A stretch of DNA of 64,000 bases from Anticarsia gemmatalis (GCF_050436995.1 NC_134765.1:2383501-2447500); one strand, 5' to 3'. Counted from the stretch's first letter, positions 45,992 to 58,325 are shown. Notes: generated by a model not told the origin, from the sequence alone. Made by a program: numbers and translations.

Positions 45992-47403
45992 TTTTTGACA
46001 TTTCTTTGAGCGAATGAATGAGTTGTTATTTTATTTTGTGCCTGTATCAATGCGCTGAACGAATGATTGTGCGTTACTTAAACTTGTTGTTGTTAAGTTA
46101 TTTAGCGTTTTATCTTTACTTATAGACCTTGTATACCTGTGAGTATATGTCTGAAGACATTAATTATAAATGTGATCAAATTTATTTAAGAGTCGATGTT
46201 TATGTAGCTACGTGGTACCACTCTAGTGATTTTCGTTCAGAAATTATTTCAAAAGTAGCAGTTTTAGATTTTCAAAAGTGTTTCACGATTAGTATGTTCA
46301 CTTCTGTCAGCAATAATGAATATAATGCAGTGTCTTAAGAAAAAACGTTGTGGCTAAATAATAACTTCTTGTTGTTATAGAAGTAAGCTAAAGAGGTTGT
46401 AAGTAAGAGGCTGTTTATGTATTAAGGTAGCAATCTTCGTACCATAGTTCGTTTTTTTAAAGTAGAATATCGATAAAATTTCTTGGTCAGTGAGGTGTTA
46501 TATGCAGCTAGGGACTTTTGGAAACATCTATAGACTTAAGCCACTGTTTTGTTTCTACTTATTTCCCGGTATAAAGGTTAATGACCTCATTGACCGATCG
46601 CTAAAGTTTAAACGATCTCAAGATGCTTCCGTATCTATTGAGTTATTTCATAATTGCACAAAATTCGTAATTGAATCAATTTTAAAATTAACTGTCAAAT
46701 AAGACTTACTTATTGGATTAACTTGTAAAACTTTGTGGTACGAAGACTCGAAAGAAAAGGTTTTCAAAAAATACTCTTAGCACGTAATTTTAGTTTAGTT
46801 TTTAAAAATAATTTCAACTATTTTCACTATGTATTCGTTGTGCGTTACACTTATGTAATTGGACCAAGTACTTTTTCATTCAAAATTTCGAATCATTAGT
46901 ATTTAAAATCATTGTTTGTGTCCCGAATGTTTGGTATCGATACCACCGAAAATTGTGAATGTCCTAAATGTGAAAAATATTGTTATAATATTCTCGAAAC
47001 TAAAGTACTGAATTACAAGTATTGATAAACTAGCCTCAAAAGCATGTGATGTCATTGTAATCATAAAATATTGCTACCGCCATCTAGTGACGAGTAGCAA
47101 CAACTGATTACTTGGTTCAGTTATAAGCACATTGTGTAGAGCAAGCCTTAATCTAGATTGCATTTAATAGAAATTAGTTATTCAAGAATGCACAGATCTA
47201 CCAAACACTGTGTTCATTTTAAATGTACGTATTTATGCTGATTTCAGTATATTAATCACAAAAACATTACTATAAGTATTACAAGTGAAATGTTTTTTTT
47301 ATCTTTGTATAATTTTGTTGGTGCCTTGTAGGTGCGTACTAAAGTGTTAACGTGTGGTTCAATCTACCTGATGTTTGTGAAATGCTTTACCAACTTGAAT
47401 AAA
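45992..47403 (+). other. probable 3' UTR with polyadenylation signal
   Basis: The first AATAAA downstream of the stop is at 47398-47403, followed within 20 bp by GGGGTTCGGAG, a G/T-rich context suited to 3' end formation. Another AATAAA is at 47525. The interval has no splice-bounded frame. It includes one copy of GCCATCTAGTGACGAGTAG at about 47080. The exact end is unverified. Confidence 0.4.
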
Positions 47404-48074
47404 ACGGGGTTCGGAGTAATTAAATTATATTTATTAGTGACAGACATTGTTAGTGATTATTATTACTGCACTTGAATATCTGTGTTTGAAGAAAAAATAT
47501 TATCTTGACTACTTCGAACCCTAGAATAAACCTTAAGATATAGTGTGAACTATAGTTTACGAGTATTTCCTAAATATTTCCAATCATTTAGTTTGAACTA
47601 GGTAGACGGTTCAAAATTTGTAGGGAGTGTAAAATTTAAAAAATCGTGAGTCTTTTCGACGAGTATTAAACGTCTAAATTAAGTTAATTATTTATAATTT
47701 ATTGCACAAGACTCCCTGTGTAAGTTTAATTGATGTAACCTACGCTTAAAATCTTGGCTTTTGTGGTTTACTTAGATATAAGGCAATTTTGAAAAATACA
47801 CTAGTCTCTCGAATTTTCTTTGTTTTCTTTCCTTTAACCCTTAAATGCAACATCGAGTCTGCTACGATTATTCGAAGTATTATTTGTCAGATGCAAAAAA
47901 GTAAGTATTATAATCTTTATGACCATCTGGTACATAACTACGAACACCTATCTAGTGACTGCGAGAAGCAAAGTATAACTGCCGTTTAATAGATTTGAGG
48001 TTCGATTCCCAATTTATAAAATGTTGTTAATTTTGGCAAATTGGGATAGCCCGTTTACAGTATAATATATTAGA
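47404..48074. other. non-coding stretch
   Basis: A B-box-like GGTTCGATTCCC near 48000 hints at a decayed SINE. No gene. Confidence 0.3.
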
Positions 48075-48218
48075 GGCCAGTTTCAGTTCATAAGATTAAG
48101 TAGCGGATAGTTGTATAGTTAATCTGATAGATGAAGTAACAGGCAATTTATGAAATAATCTGTCTATATTCCTCTTGATTAACAAACTGGTACTTATTTA
48201 GCAGTGGTGAAACTGACC
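48075..48218. mobile_element. MITE, GGCCAGTTTCA family
   Basis: Left GGCCAGTTTCAGTTCATAAG, right GTGGTGAAACTGACC. Ends match the elements at 40651 and 57688. No coding capacity. Confidence 0.5.
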
Positions 48219-49221
48219 ATAAATAAACGTAGTTACGTCGATGTAACTACGATACCATTTTAGTATTCAGTTGTTTATTTTCGTAAAGGACGGAATTAAA
48301 TATTCATGTAGGGCTAATGCAGGCTCATTTTATGTTGATATAAAGAGTCACGTTTTCAGTCACACTGACTACTACTGTATTGGTAGTAAAAAATGACTAT
48401 AAATACACTTCACTTTACACTACTAAGCTTAATATAGATAAAGCGCCTGCAATAATTATAATAAACAAGCACAAATGTGTACAACGCTAATTTATTTCTC
48501 AAGGGGCTATGTAGAACAAAATCTAACTGCTTATTAAACCTTAGTTATCTGTTTGGCTTTTTTTATGAAATTGATATGGATGAAATTACTGCACCACGCT
48601 GATTAATGAAATACAGAAATTTTGATGGTATCTAAAGATAAAAGAAAAAGCATAATGTTTATCTACAGTTATGCCATCTAGTGTCGAGTAGTAAAAACTT
48701 CAATGTTGCTTTTTTAGATAATGATCAATAGATGTCGTTGCTAGAACTCATAAAAAAATATATTATCTTTATCACATTATTATCAAAAAAAAATTATACC
48801 ATTTGAATAGCTACTTCACTTTTTTACCCTTATTTTCACCAATAATCTCTAAGAACTTATTTTTACCTTGGCTCCTGAAATTAATCGCAAGGTTTTCTCA
48901 AAACATTTCTTGTCAGCAGTTATCGTGGACAGGGATTCTAATAATAACGGGATTCTAATAATAATGATAATTCTAAGGGAGATCTATTCACTAAATATTT
49001 ACGCATATCATGCCTTCAAATATAACATAATACTGATTTAATTACGTAGACTATAAATAGAGCGGCCCAGAATTTTTTGCCGGCTCGTGTTACGGCTTTA
49101 CGTGGGCTCTACTAAACTGGCAGTGAATTCATTAATTTGATAACAATAAATTAGTGTCTAGTTATAAAGTTGACATATAATATGATATATCACTTAGTTT
49201 TTAATAAGGTATATCAAAACA
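48219..49221. other. non-coding stretch with LINE-tail remnant
   Basis: A hairpin CGTAGTTAC..GTAACTACG lies near 48228. GCCATCTAGTGTCGAGTAG recurs at about 48673. At 49060-49145 GCCCAGAATTTTTTGCCGG and AAACTGGCAGTGAATTC are a decayed copy of the LINE tail found at 51950-52050. Confidence 0.4.
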
Positions 49222-49487
49222 CTAGCTGACCCGCGCAACTTCGCTTGCGTCACATAAGAGAGAATAGGTCACAATTTTCCCCGTTTTTGTAACATTTTTC
49301 ACTGGTACTCTGCTCCTCTTGGCCGTAGCGTGATGATATATAGCCTAAAGCCTTCCTAGATAACTGTTCTATCCAACACTGAAAGAATTTTTCAAATCGG
49401 ACCAGTAGTTCCTGAGATTAGCGCGTTCAAACAAACAAACAAACAATCAAACAAACAAACGCTTCAGCTTTATAATATTAGTATAGA
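49222..49487 (-). mobile_element. Helitron-like element, full-length
   Basis: CTAGCTGACCCGCGCAACTT at the left, a (CAAA)n run interrupted by CAAT, and TTATAATATTAGTATAGA at the right. The best-preserved minus-strand copy of the family, flanked by A and T. Confidence 0.8.
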
Positions 49488-49716
49488 TTTGAATATAAAA
49501 AAATAATTCAGACAGTAGTGGGATAAGAAATTTCAACCTGTTCCCATTTCGAATGATTTAATTGAGTATCTTAATGCAACATTTAAATTAAATTTTCTGA
49601 ATCTCGGGATTTGGTTTATAAATTATACCTTAAGGTAAGTAAGGTTACGATAGTTAGTTACGTTTCAATTAACGGCTCCACATGCCCGATTCGGAAAAAA
49701 ATCTGTCATACCAAAT

Positions 49717-49945
49717 ATCTAGTAAAATGATTTTTTTTAAACAAGTTAAACGTAATTTCGCAAAATTATTTGATACACATCTATCATCCTTCTAATTAAA
49801 GGCGATATTTAAAGGCTTTACATTCTTGACTAAACAAAAACACTCTCAAACCTAATAATCTAGTAAAACTGATTTTATTAAAACAAGTTAAACGTCATCT
49901 GACAAAATAAGCCTGCGTGCTTGATACATTTTTTTTCTAATGAAC
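49717..49945. repeat. diverged tandem duplication, ~141-bp period
   Basis: ATCTAGTAAAATGATT..AAACAAGTTAAACGT at 49717 recurs as ATCTAGTAAAACTGATT..AAACAAGTTAAACGT at 49858. Each is followed by TTGATACA and TTCTAAT. Two units only, diverged. Confidence 0.7.
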
Positions 49946-50615
49946 CGCCTAGCTATATAATTTGTTTATAATATCAAGGAAGGCGAAAAAAAGATCCGTA
50001 ATCAAATTCGAATAGTATAGAAGCTTTTATATGGTCAAAGAACATAGTCAGTTTGATTCAGTCAGTGAGGTCGATCGCATGACACTGGCCGGTTCGTTTA
50101 CGCGGGAAATTATCATAAACAAAAACTCTCGAATGGATTGTGACGATGTAATTGTTTATGGCTTTCGCGAATCGATAACGCGTTTTCTGTGAAAATATTA
50201 CAGTTACAAAATACTATTTTAAAGTGTTGTAATAGTTTCATGTTTTGTGAGGATTTTAAACGCATTGTGTTTATTAAAAGGTACATTAAATAAACATAAG
50301 GTAATATCACAAGATTCTATACACAGTTTCTGTTCACGCAACTGTAACTTAGATTGGAAATTAAATAGGTAATTTATAAATAGACAAAAAAAAATAACAA
50401 GCTTTTGCGGCATGGCTTTTCTAATATTGTGTCGAGGGAAAACCTATATCTTAAACTAGATTTTCCTAATTATAGACAATAATTATAACATTTAATCTGT
50501 CTTAAGCCTTTAACCATATTTGTCCCACGTGATAGAATCAATTCAGAAGTCAATTCCTCTCTCATTACCGTGGTGGAAATCCATAGCAGCAAGTGGAATA
50601 GTATTATGATTTAAA

Positions 50616-50786
50616 TCTACATTAATCTTATAAATGCGAAAGGTTGGATGATCGAATTTTTGGAAAACGGATTTTGTTGTTTGGTACACACATCATTAAT
50701 AACCCAGATTATCTGATAGGATTTCTACACTAGTTTCTACACCGGGAAATCTTTTCTACGCAGACGAAGTCGGAGGCAGTTGCTAG
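50616..50786 (+). mobile_element. Helitron-like element, short diverged
   Basis: Starts TCTACATTAATCTTATAAATG and ends CAGACGAAGTCGGAGGCAGT then TGCTAG. Same type as 8384-8594 but internally deleted. Its 3' end abuts the LINE fragment exactly. Confidence 0.55.
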
Positions 50787-52088
50787 GCTATTAATAAAAG
50801 CCTATGCGATAAGAAAAGTAAGACAGTTTGCGGGTGTAGATGCGGCAAGACTGGTTTACTTTGGTTATTTTCACAGCGTTTTGTCCTACGGTATTCTACT
50901 TTGGGGCCGAGCTGCTGATATAGACACAATCTTCGTTATTCAAAAAAGAGCAATTCGCGCTATTTACGGCTTAGGAGCGCGGGACTCTCTGCGGGAGGTA
51001 TTTGGGAAAATAGGTATACTGACGGTGGCATCACAGTATATTTTTGCGAATTTGATGTTCGTCAAACAAAACATAAATTCGTTTACTAAGAATAGTGACA
51101 TTCATAACATTAATACCAGAAATAAGCACAAATTAGTAGGTCCCTGCAATAGATTGCAAAAAGTACACAACTCATTTGCAGGTCTTGGTGTTCGGTTGTA
51201 CAACAAACTTCCCAGCAGTGTTATGGATCTACCCCAACAAAAATTCAAATTAGTTGTTAAAGATCATCTTATTAAAAGGGGTTATTATAAGATCGACGAT
51301 TATATAATGGACAAGAAATCATGGGATTAGTTGCGCGTTCTACACAAATCAAGATTAAATATCTATATATGTATATATTCATCTTTGCATTGTATAAATA
51401 TTAATCAGTAGTATTTTAACTCTGTAACAGAGAGGTATCACACGAGCCTCAGTGGCACTCGTTTTCTTTTCTTGATAGATATGGTGGGCTCCCACATGCC
51501 AAGGTTCGTCATGCTCACTAAAATGTCATTGCTTGCGGCGGCGTCGTGTGCCGGGTCACCCCCTTCCCTCTAATATGTGCGAAGGGGGTGATGGCTGGTC
51601 CATGCGTCATACTCGTGAACGGGTGCTGCTTGGGGTGACTGGTCGTCCTGGTTGTGGTGAATTTGCCAAATATTTTTTTTTTAAGTAAATAAGTATTAAT
51701 CGATATAATTCCTTGTGCCATAGTATGCTCTTGAGATGCCTCTTATGACTGCAATACTATCATGATCTAGGTAGATGCTCCCATCATGCTTCCAATACAC
51801 TTGTTATGTTATTAGCACCTTTATATTGATTTAATTTATTTATATTATACCTATGTGTGTTCGGTAGTGTTGGTAGCGGCTCCTTACATCATCAAAAATT
51901 TATACCTAATAGAAAGATTGTTAAAATTAATTGGCGATTAAAAAGAGTGGCCTGGAGTTTCTTGCCAGCTCTTCTCATTGGCCCTACCTTCCGAACTGGC
52001 GGTAAATTCACTCTCTGTATCATTGACTATCATAAGTGTCAACATTTGACCTATATGAATAAATGATTTGATTTTGATTTTTGATTTT
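50787..52088 (+). mobile_element. 5'-truncated CR1/Jockey-type LINE
   Basis: Contains the C-terminal part of a reverse-transcriptase ORF, a ~700 bp 3' UTR with GAGTTTCTTGCCAGCTCTTC and CGAACTGGCGGTAAATTC, and a tail ATGAATAAATGATTTG followed by ATTTTG-like units. 5' truncation with an intact 3' tail is the normal product of target-primed reverse transcription. The tail also appears, decayed, at 49060-49145. Confidence 0.8.
50788..51330 (+). pseudogene. reverse transcriptase C-terminus (LINE ORF2 fragment)
   Basis: An open frame of about 180 codons without its own ATG, ending in TAG. Visible landmarks are YFGYFHSVLSYGILLWG, then VIQKRAIRAIYGL and LTVASQYIFANLMFV, all typical of the region after the catalytic YADD box in CR1/Jockey elements. 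It ends LIKRGYYKIDDYIMDKKSWD. The catalytic palm, fingers and endonuclease are missing, so it cannot be active. No frameshift or stop inside the preserved part suggests a fairly recent insertion. Confidence 0.85.
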
Positions 52089-53564
52089 TAAAAGTAATGT
52101 ATGTATAATATGTTCAGCAGATTCTTAGAGATACTTATCTATGATCTCATTTTAAGATAAGATTATATTAAAATTATTCTATCGATTAAAGCATTATAAA
52201 TCAGTGCGTAAATAATATTTTTTGTTGGTTACATTCCAATAGATGGATATCAGATTTCTTCTCTATTAAAAACTCATTTCGTTAGTGATTGGACAAGGTT
52301 ATCCACTAAGTGTCCCGTCAGAAAGGAATACTAAATTTAAAACGATAAAACTAAGAAATAAAATTGTACAATTAAGATAAGAAAATGTTTGTTTCTGCAT
52401 TATAATAATAATTGATTCATGCTTCACGGTTACCTAATAGTTTTATCAACATTTTATATTCTAGACACATAAGACACGAGTGCTTTTTTACCGACTTCAA
52501 AAAGGAGGAGGTATAATCGAATGATTGTTTTATTTTATCATTATTTTACACGTAATATTTTCTTAACTAAAGACACAAGTGTGCCCTATTACTCAGGCTA
52601 TTCCTTAATTTTTAACGCTTAGGTACGTCTCATTAACATATGAATATTTTTACCCGTTAGGAAGGAATAGGAAGACGTTAAAGCGCCATTTCAAATTGAG
52701 ACACGTTTCAGGATTTGACGCTTAGTGTCATTGATATCAAAGATATCAGAAGACCACTACCATATTTTGGTCTGTTTTAACCTTATGTCATTAAAAAATC
52801 CCGTTTATTGTGAGTTAGGAAAATAGTGACGTTTGGATTCGATTATCTTTAAGCACAATAATGTTTAGGATATCTATACATAGTACTTACACATACACAC
52901 CCCTTTCACTATAATCATTGTCACAAGATAATCGGTCAAAACGACAATGTACATTATCAATCGGAGGACATTGCCCGATAACACGTCCTTCATTGACATG
53001 TCCTTTAGCATAAGACATCTGGCATCAATAAAATAACTATCTTATCTCACGTGTATCTAAAAACAAAGGATTATAAGTATTGGTATTAAGTTGTTAGTGA
53101 ATGGAGTTGTAAAATACTGGTCAATAGCCTTTTGATTAGTGACGTTTTAATGTATCAGAGACATTAGGGGACAAATGTCCCGCAACATGACATGTGTCGG
53201 CGACATGTTAATCAAGGTTAGGCGTACCGGCGGGAGAGCTCGACAGACCCCCGCTTTCCTCCCTGGGGCGGGACATGCACTAATGCGTTTTCCTAACGAA
53301 AAAAAAATCCTTGATATATCAGGCGACATCGCGCGACTTATGTCCGTAGTAACGAAGGAAGTATAGTATGTCGAGCGAAGTCGCCATTGCTGCCGTCGGC
53401 TGTAATGGACTGTAGCGTGACGAAGTTTCCAGACATGGGTCGCAGGACATTTCGCCCCACTAAATCGCTGGCTTCTAAATTAGCTTTTAAACTTTCGTGT
53501 TGCGTGACTTATAACTATGGTATAATTACACGAGCTGTATTGCAATCAAGCATATTATTTAGAT
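52089..53564. other. non-coding stretch with GC-rich patch
   Basis: 52489-52535 is a GACTTCAAAAAGGAGGAGG repeat fragment. About 53160-53300 is GC-rich (GGCGTACCGGCGGGAGAGC; CTCCCTGGGGCGGGACATG) with open frames on both strands. It resembles a decayed mobile element more than a gene. Confidence 0.35.
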
Positions 53565-53759
53565 CGGTGGTTCCCAATCAGTGGTCCGCGGACCACCAGT
53601 GGTGCAACCGTGGAAGTCAAAATATGGCCCGCGAACGATTTGAAAATTTTTAGTTTGATTATTACGCTTTGTTTTTAATATTCTTACCTACATAGTGGTC
53701 ACTGCTAACAAGAATAATATAAAAGTGGTCCCGGACTAAGAAAAGGTTGGGAACCACTG
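53565..53759 (+). mobile_element. hAT-type MITE, copy 2
   Basis: Ends CGGTGGTTCCCAATCA and GGTTGGGAACCACTG, flanked by a perfect 8-bp target duplication ATTTAGAT (53557-53564 and 53760-53767). The interior matches the 9345 copy (GTCAAAATATGG.CCGCGAA; AAGAATAATATAA.AGTGG). It holds an extra GGACCACCAGTGGTGCAACC segment relative to copy 1. Confidence 0.92.
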
Positions 53760-56442
53760 ATTTAGATCGTCTGTTTGCAACAATGGCTAGTACAAATTAT
53801 GCCGATACAAGCATTATCGAGGTAAATATTACTAAATATATTTACTTGGTCACGTAATAAATTATAGTAAGCCTAAAAAATGAGGTTATAAAAATACCAT
53901 GTCAGTAAAATTACTCGGGTACACTTCAGAATCAATAATAATATAGATTAAGTGCGACGTGCGTAGGTTCCTAAACTTCCTATATATAAATATTCTAAGG
54001 CTCGGAGCATACATATCATATCCATTCGATAAGATATCGCCTCATAATTGACTTCTGGCGCCGCGCCTTCTACACTTGGTATACATGTTTTTTAAAGTAT
54101 CAGTTCTCTCGTATCTACCCGCAGTACGCACCTCGTTCACTATATAGATACTATGTAAGTGTCCGGATATGTTATCAGCGTTTAAGTACGTGTGAACCCA
54201 AAAAGTAGGCACTCGGACCGAGCGTGTGTTCGCATCGTGAAAACTTGGGTCAACAAATTGATATGTGTGCTACGACCCTAAACTGAGCAATTTGGTACAT
54301 AATATTGAATAAATTAGTGATGTAGAATAGCGTCTCAATCGATTTAAATCAATTCACAACTCGAATCGATTGATTTTATTTTTAACGGTAATAAACCTAC
54401 TATCACCTACGCTCTCGATTGTTTCTCACAAACTTTCGAATGGAATTTTCCTAATGTGAGTATTTAATTCGTAATCAGGCATTTATAGGAAAATTAACAT
54501 TCCTTAGATAGAGTTACATATATTTATATTTATAGGCAGTACCTAATATGTAAATGAATCAAGTAACTAATGTGTAGCGATTTACAACTGTTTACTATCT
54601 TATAAACGAAGCTTACGTAACTAAATCCTTTATAAACATATCTACTACGCGTTTTCCTATTTTACATAAGCATCCTCTATTGGTCAGTCAAATTTCATAT
54701 GAATTGGATAGCAATTTAGCAGTGAACGCGTATCCTTAAGTTATCCTGAACCAGGTGCTTTACAGTAAAAAATTTGACGTCATTATTTTGGTCTAGTAAT
54801 TCATGTAATGTCTCCTTAGGGAATGAGAATATAAGCCTTGGACCTTCGCAAGCTGGTCCTTAGCAAGTGCGGTTTGAAACGATGGATTCCTAGAATTCTG
54901 AGGCGTCCTCACGATGTTCTACTTTACTCTTAATAAAGCAAGTCATGATTATTTCGAATACACATATACCTAACTTCATAAAGTCGTAGGAAGCGAATGT
55001 TCGAATCACGACTAATTTCCGAGTTAACGACTAATGTCTAGGATAGTAAATCTAAATATTATAGTCGGCTCAAGCACAGATTATTCATGTTTTTTATTCA
55101 ACTGTTTTTAAACGTGTCAGCAAGTTTTTGTTAGTGTTTTTTCTAACATTACGTTGGTTCTATGTACTGGTCCCTGAGGTTGTACCCATGTTGCGCAATA
55201 CACATAATGTTAACCTATCACTCATAGTCAAAGATATAGTCAAATATGCTTTATTTCATAGACTTTTTACAAGTATTTAAAATCGTCATAACATTTTTGC
55301 CTAAAACCGTTTTGGAAAAGTTGTTAGCTAAGAAGAATCGTCAAAAAACTCACGCAAGTAAATTACTTAGTAACAGACCTTGTTATATTTCTTCACCTTA
55401 TTAAATGATTTTCCGAAAAAAATGCTTTAAATAATAGTAATTTTATGCCAACGGTTATGGGTTATGTTTTGAGTTGAGAAATGTTGTATCCTTTTGCCAT
55501 AGACACGAGACGTAGATCCATAGATTATAAACCTGTTTTACAAATCTGTTTCGCGGTCCTAGAGAGGGTTAAGGCCATGTTAATAAAGAGACTAGAATGT
55601 TTTTAATTCCCTAATTAGTTACTATAAGACACAAGGCTATGGTCAATTGAATAAATCTATATATTAACTGCCATTTACAACGTCCTGTCGAAGATTGCAG
55701 ATAGATTGCTATCTTCAATTATAACGTCAATATCTATCTTTAACTGATTTAGGTAGGATTTGCTATCCTTGAATGGGTTATAGAAAACGAAGCTACGATA
55801 AACAGATAGTATTGTACTTAATGCTCTTCAGTGAGGAAACAGTGTTTTTAATGAAAACGACCAACAATCTATCTTTGTTGCCATGGGTATATAATTGTTA
55901 CCAATTAGAAGCAAAGAAAGCCACGTGTTTCGATCCCTACAAATTAATTTGGGTTCATTCATTCTCGTCAATAGAATAAACCCTTACGAAAACATTTTTA
56001 TTGCTCTGATTAATATTAAATAGTGTTGTGCAATACCTTTATTTGAGAGTGTGACGTTTTTTTAAAGGCATTTGACTCCGCATACGAGCGTTCAAAGTCA
56101 CTAAAGCTCGGCCAAGTATTGCATAATATTTTACGAGACAAATATTAGTTTTAAATAGCTCAACGATGTTTAATCAGCTTCCTATATCGATGTAATGTTG
56201 TTTATAAGTGTTTTGTAGAAATAAATTAATTGTCTTGTCAACTGCTATATTAATTGTTTCGGTTACAACTCGTTGATTGAAGGCAAACCTATGACATTTT
56301 GGAACTATTTAGTAGTGGTGTAGTTTTTTTAGGATTCTTGAGTGTTTCCTAAATAGGCATTATTTTGGAAATATTTTTCTGTAACTTTGGGCTCAAAGCT
56401 TAACCCTCTCCCAGCAGTGACATATGTAGATAAGAAAAATAG
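53760..56442. other. non-coding stretch
   Basis: No exon, repeat family or RNA gene recognised. A 68-codon frame at 55773-55979 has an ATG but no recognisable content. Confidence 0.35.
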
Positions 56443-56450
56443 GAAACTAA

Positions 56451-56675
56451 GGGTCTATCCCACTAGTCCCGTTGAGTTGTCCCGTGACGGGACAACTGGC
56501 ACTTTTGGACTGCTGGGAATGCCTCCTCCGTCTATCCCATTAGTCCCATGATTTTACTGCAACGGGACAACTGGTACCAAAACAGTGTCACTTGTCCCGC
56601 CACGGGACAACTGGGACAAAATAGTGCCAGCTGTCCCGTCCCTGGACAACTCAACGGGACTAGTGGGATAGACCC
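56451..56675. mobile_element. 225-bp MITE with long inverted repeats and 8-bp TSD
   Basis: The terminal inverted repeats begin GGGTCTATCCCACTAGTCCC and match perfectly for 32 bp. They then match with a few differences to about 51 bp (..GGGACAACTGGCAC). Flanks are an exact 8-bp duplication GAAACTAA (56443-56450 and 56676-56683). The interior repeats TTGTCCCG..CGGGACAA palindromes and a partial copy of the terminus (GTCTATCCCATTAGTCCC). Eight-bp duplications occur in hAT and P superfamilies. The GGGTCTATCCC terminus does not match any end I know. Confidence 0.93.
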
Positions 56676-57687
56676 GAAACTAAGTGTAGTAAACATTTCG
56701 AGAAAAAAACTACGTAGGTACATATGTCTTTTTTTCTGGTAGGCTAGGTTACACTAAACAAAATACGCACCGATTGATGTTCGTTTTAAGTTTTGTTTAT
56801 ATCAACTAGTACTAGTTTTCTTGGAATTTATATATTTAATTTTATTCAAACTAGCTACAATTTGTGTTTTTTTTCGTGTGGAAGGTTTTCCCCGAAATAA
56901 AAGTATCCTATTTGTTTATCCATTTTGTAGTTTTCGCGTCGAAAAGTTACAATCATTTGCACATCCAAACAAATAACGCATATTATAACAATATTTGATT
57001 GTTGTTAAAAATCGTGTCAAATAGGCAGCTCGAGCAGATTCTAAATAATTTATATATGTAGGAATAAATTAAAGAATGCATTAATAAAAGGAGGTTTAAA
57101 CTGGTACATATTTAAATTATTTCGAAGTTTAGCGTTTTGTAAGTTTCCACACACATATACTGTCATAAAACATTTAATTACACAATTGACAAGTTGCTTG
57201 ACAGATTACACCTACACCTGTTTACTTTACCACTAACGGAAATTAACCACTGGAACCTAGGCACATAATAAATTATAATGTTTTTGTCAATAAAAATTTC
57301 CACAAAACAGTGTAGTTTAGCTTCTGTTTTTATGAATAGTTCTGCATGCATGTAGAGTAAGCGGTCGCTCTTCGTGTATGCATGCAAGCTTTGCATGGCT
57401 TTATAATATGATTCGTGTAACTAGCTACCATACTTGTGGCATTTATTATAAGTGGCACTTAAAATTGTTTCTATTGCTAGTGTTTAAAACCGTCAAACAT
57501 AGAGCGAGAATTGGGAACATAACTTCCTTCTAAAATAAGGAACATTCAGTCACTTTTGCTAACTTTTGCGACGCATACTCTTGGAAATGTCGTTCAACAG
57601 ATATCAACTTCCTATAACGTAATCCCTACAGTATTTTTACAATTAGGAATTAAGCTTTGTAAGTTTACTTTGTAAGCTCTGAATGTA
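56676..57687. other. non-coding stretch
   Basis: AT-rich, no recognised feature apart from a GCATGCATG-rich patch near 57347-57390. Confidence 0.35.
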
Positions 57688-57824
57688 GTTAAAGTTTCAG
57701 TTTTACAACTTCAGGATAAGTGTTCGATAGCTTCTCATCTGGAATGTGAAATGTTTTAGACAATTTATGTCACTTTATCTATAGATTAGGTTATCAGTCA
57801 CTCATACATTGTGAAACTGGCCCT
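57688..57824. mobile_element. MITE, GGCCAGTTTCAC family, diverged
   Basis: Right end GTGAAACTGGCCCT and interior ACTTCAGGATAAGTGTTCGATAGC relate it to 40651 and 48075. The left end (AAGTTTCAGTTTTACAACTTC) has decayed. Confidence 0.45.
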
Positions 57825-58325
57825 AAACCTTTAATTAACATCAATACCGACGGGATTCATTAATGATACAATCTGTCATTCTGTCAAACGCATTTAGACG
57901 ATAAAATTATACATACGGTTTTAAACTAATTACTGCACATTCCTTAAAGTGTTACATTGATAAACTTGAATTTATAATTGATTACATAATACTAGTACAA
58001 GTGTACTTCCGTGTTCTCGTAAATAATTTAAAATGTCGCATACTTTGAGGGTTCAAAGTGACAATATTTCATTATAGGATCTTAGGTAACCACTATTCCC
58101 CAAAACAGTAGTAAAATAAACAGATGCTTTCATTCAATCGATAGACGATAGATGCAATAATAAGTAATGAGAAAGACTTAAATTTTGGTCATAAGAGAAA
58201 TAAACATAATATTAAGTAAATTATGTGTAAATCCATGGTGGCTATATGTATAGTACTTCGAGATAAGAATATCTGAATGATGACAATAATATAATTATCT
58301 TTCCGCAAAACAACTTACAAAGAAA
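57825..58325. other. non-coding stretch
   Basis: Nothing recognised. Confidence 0.3.

Noticed and set aside
53175..53366. Overlapping plus and minus frames in a GC-rich patch
   Set aside because: Both strands are open because of composition; no family or exon signals.
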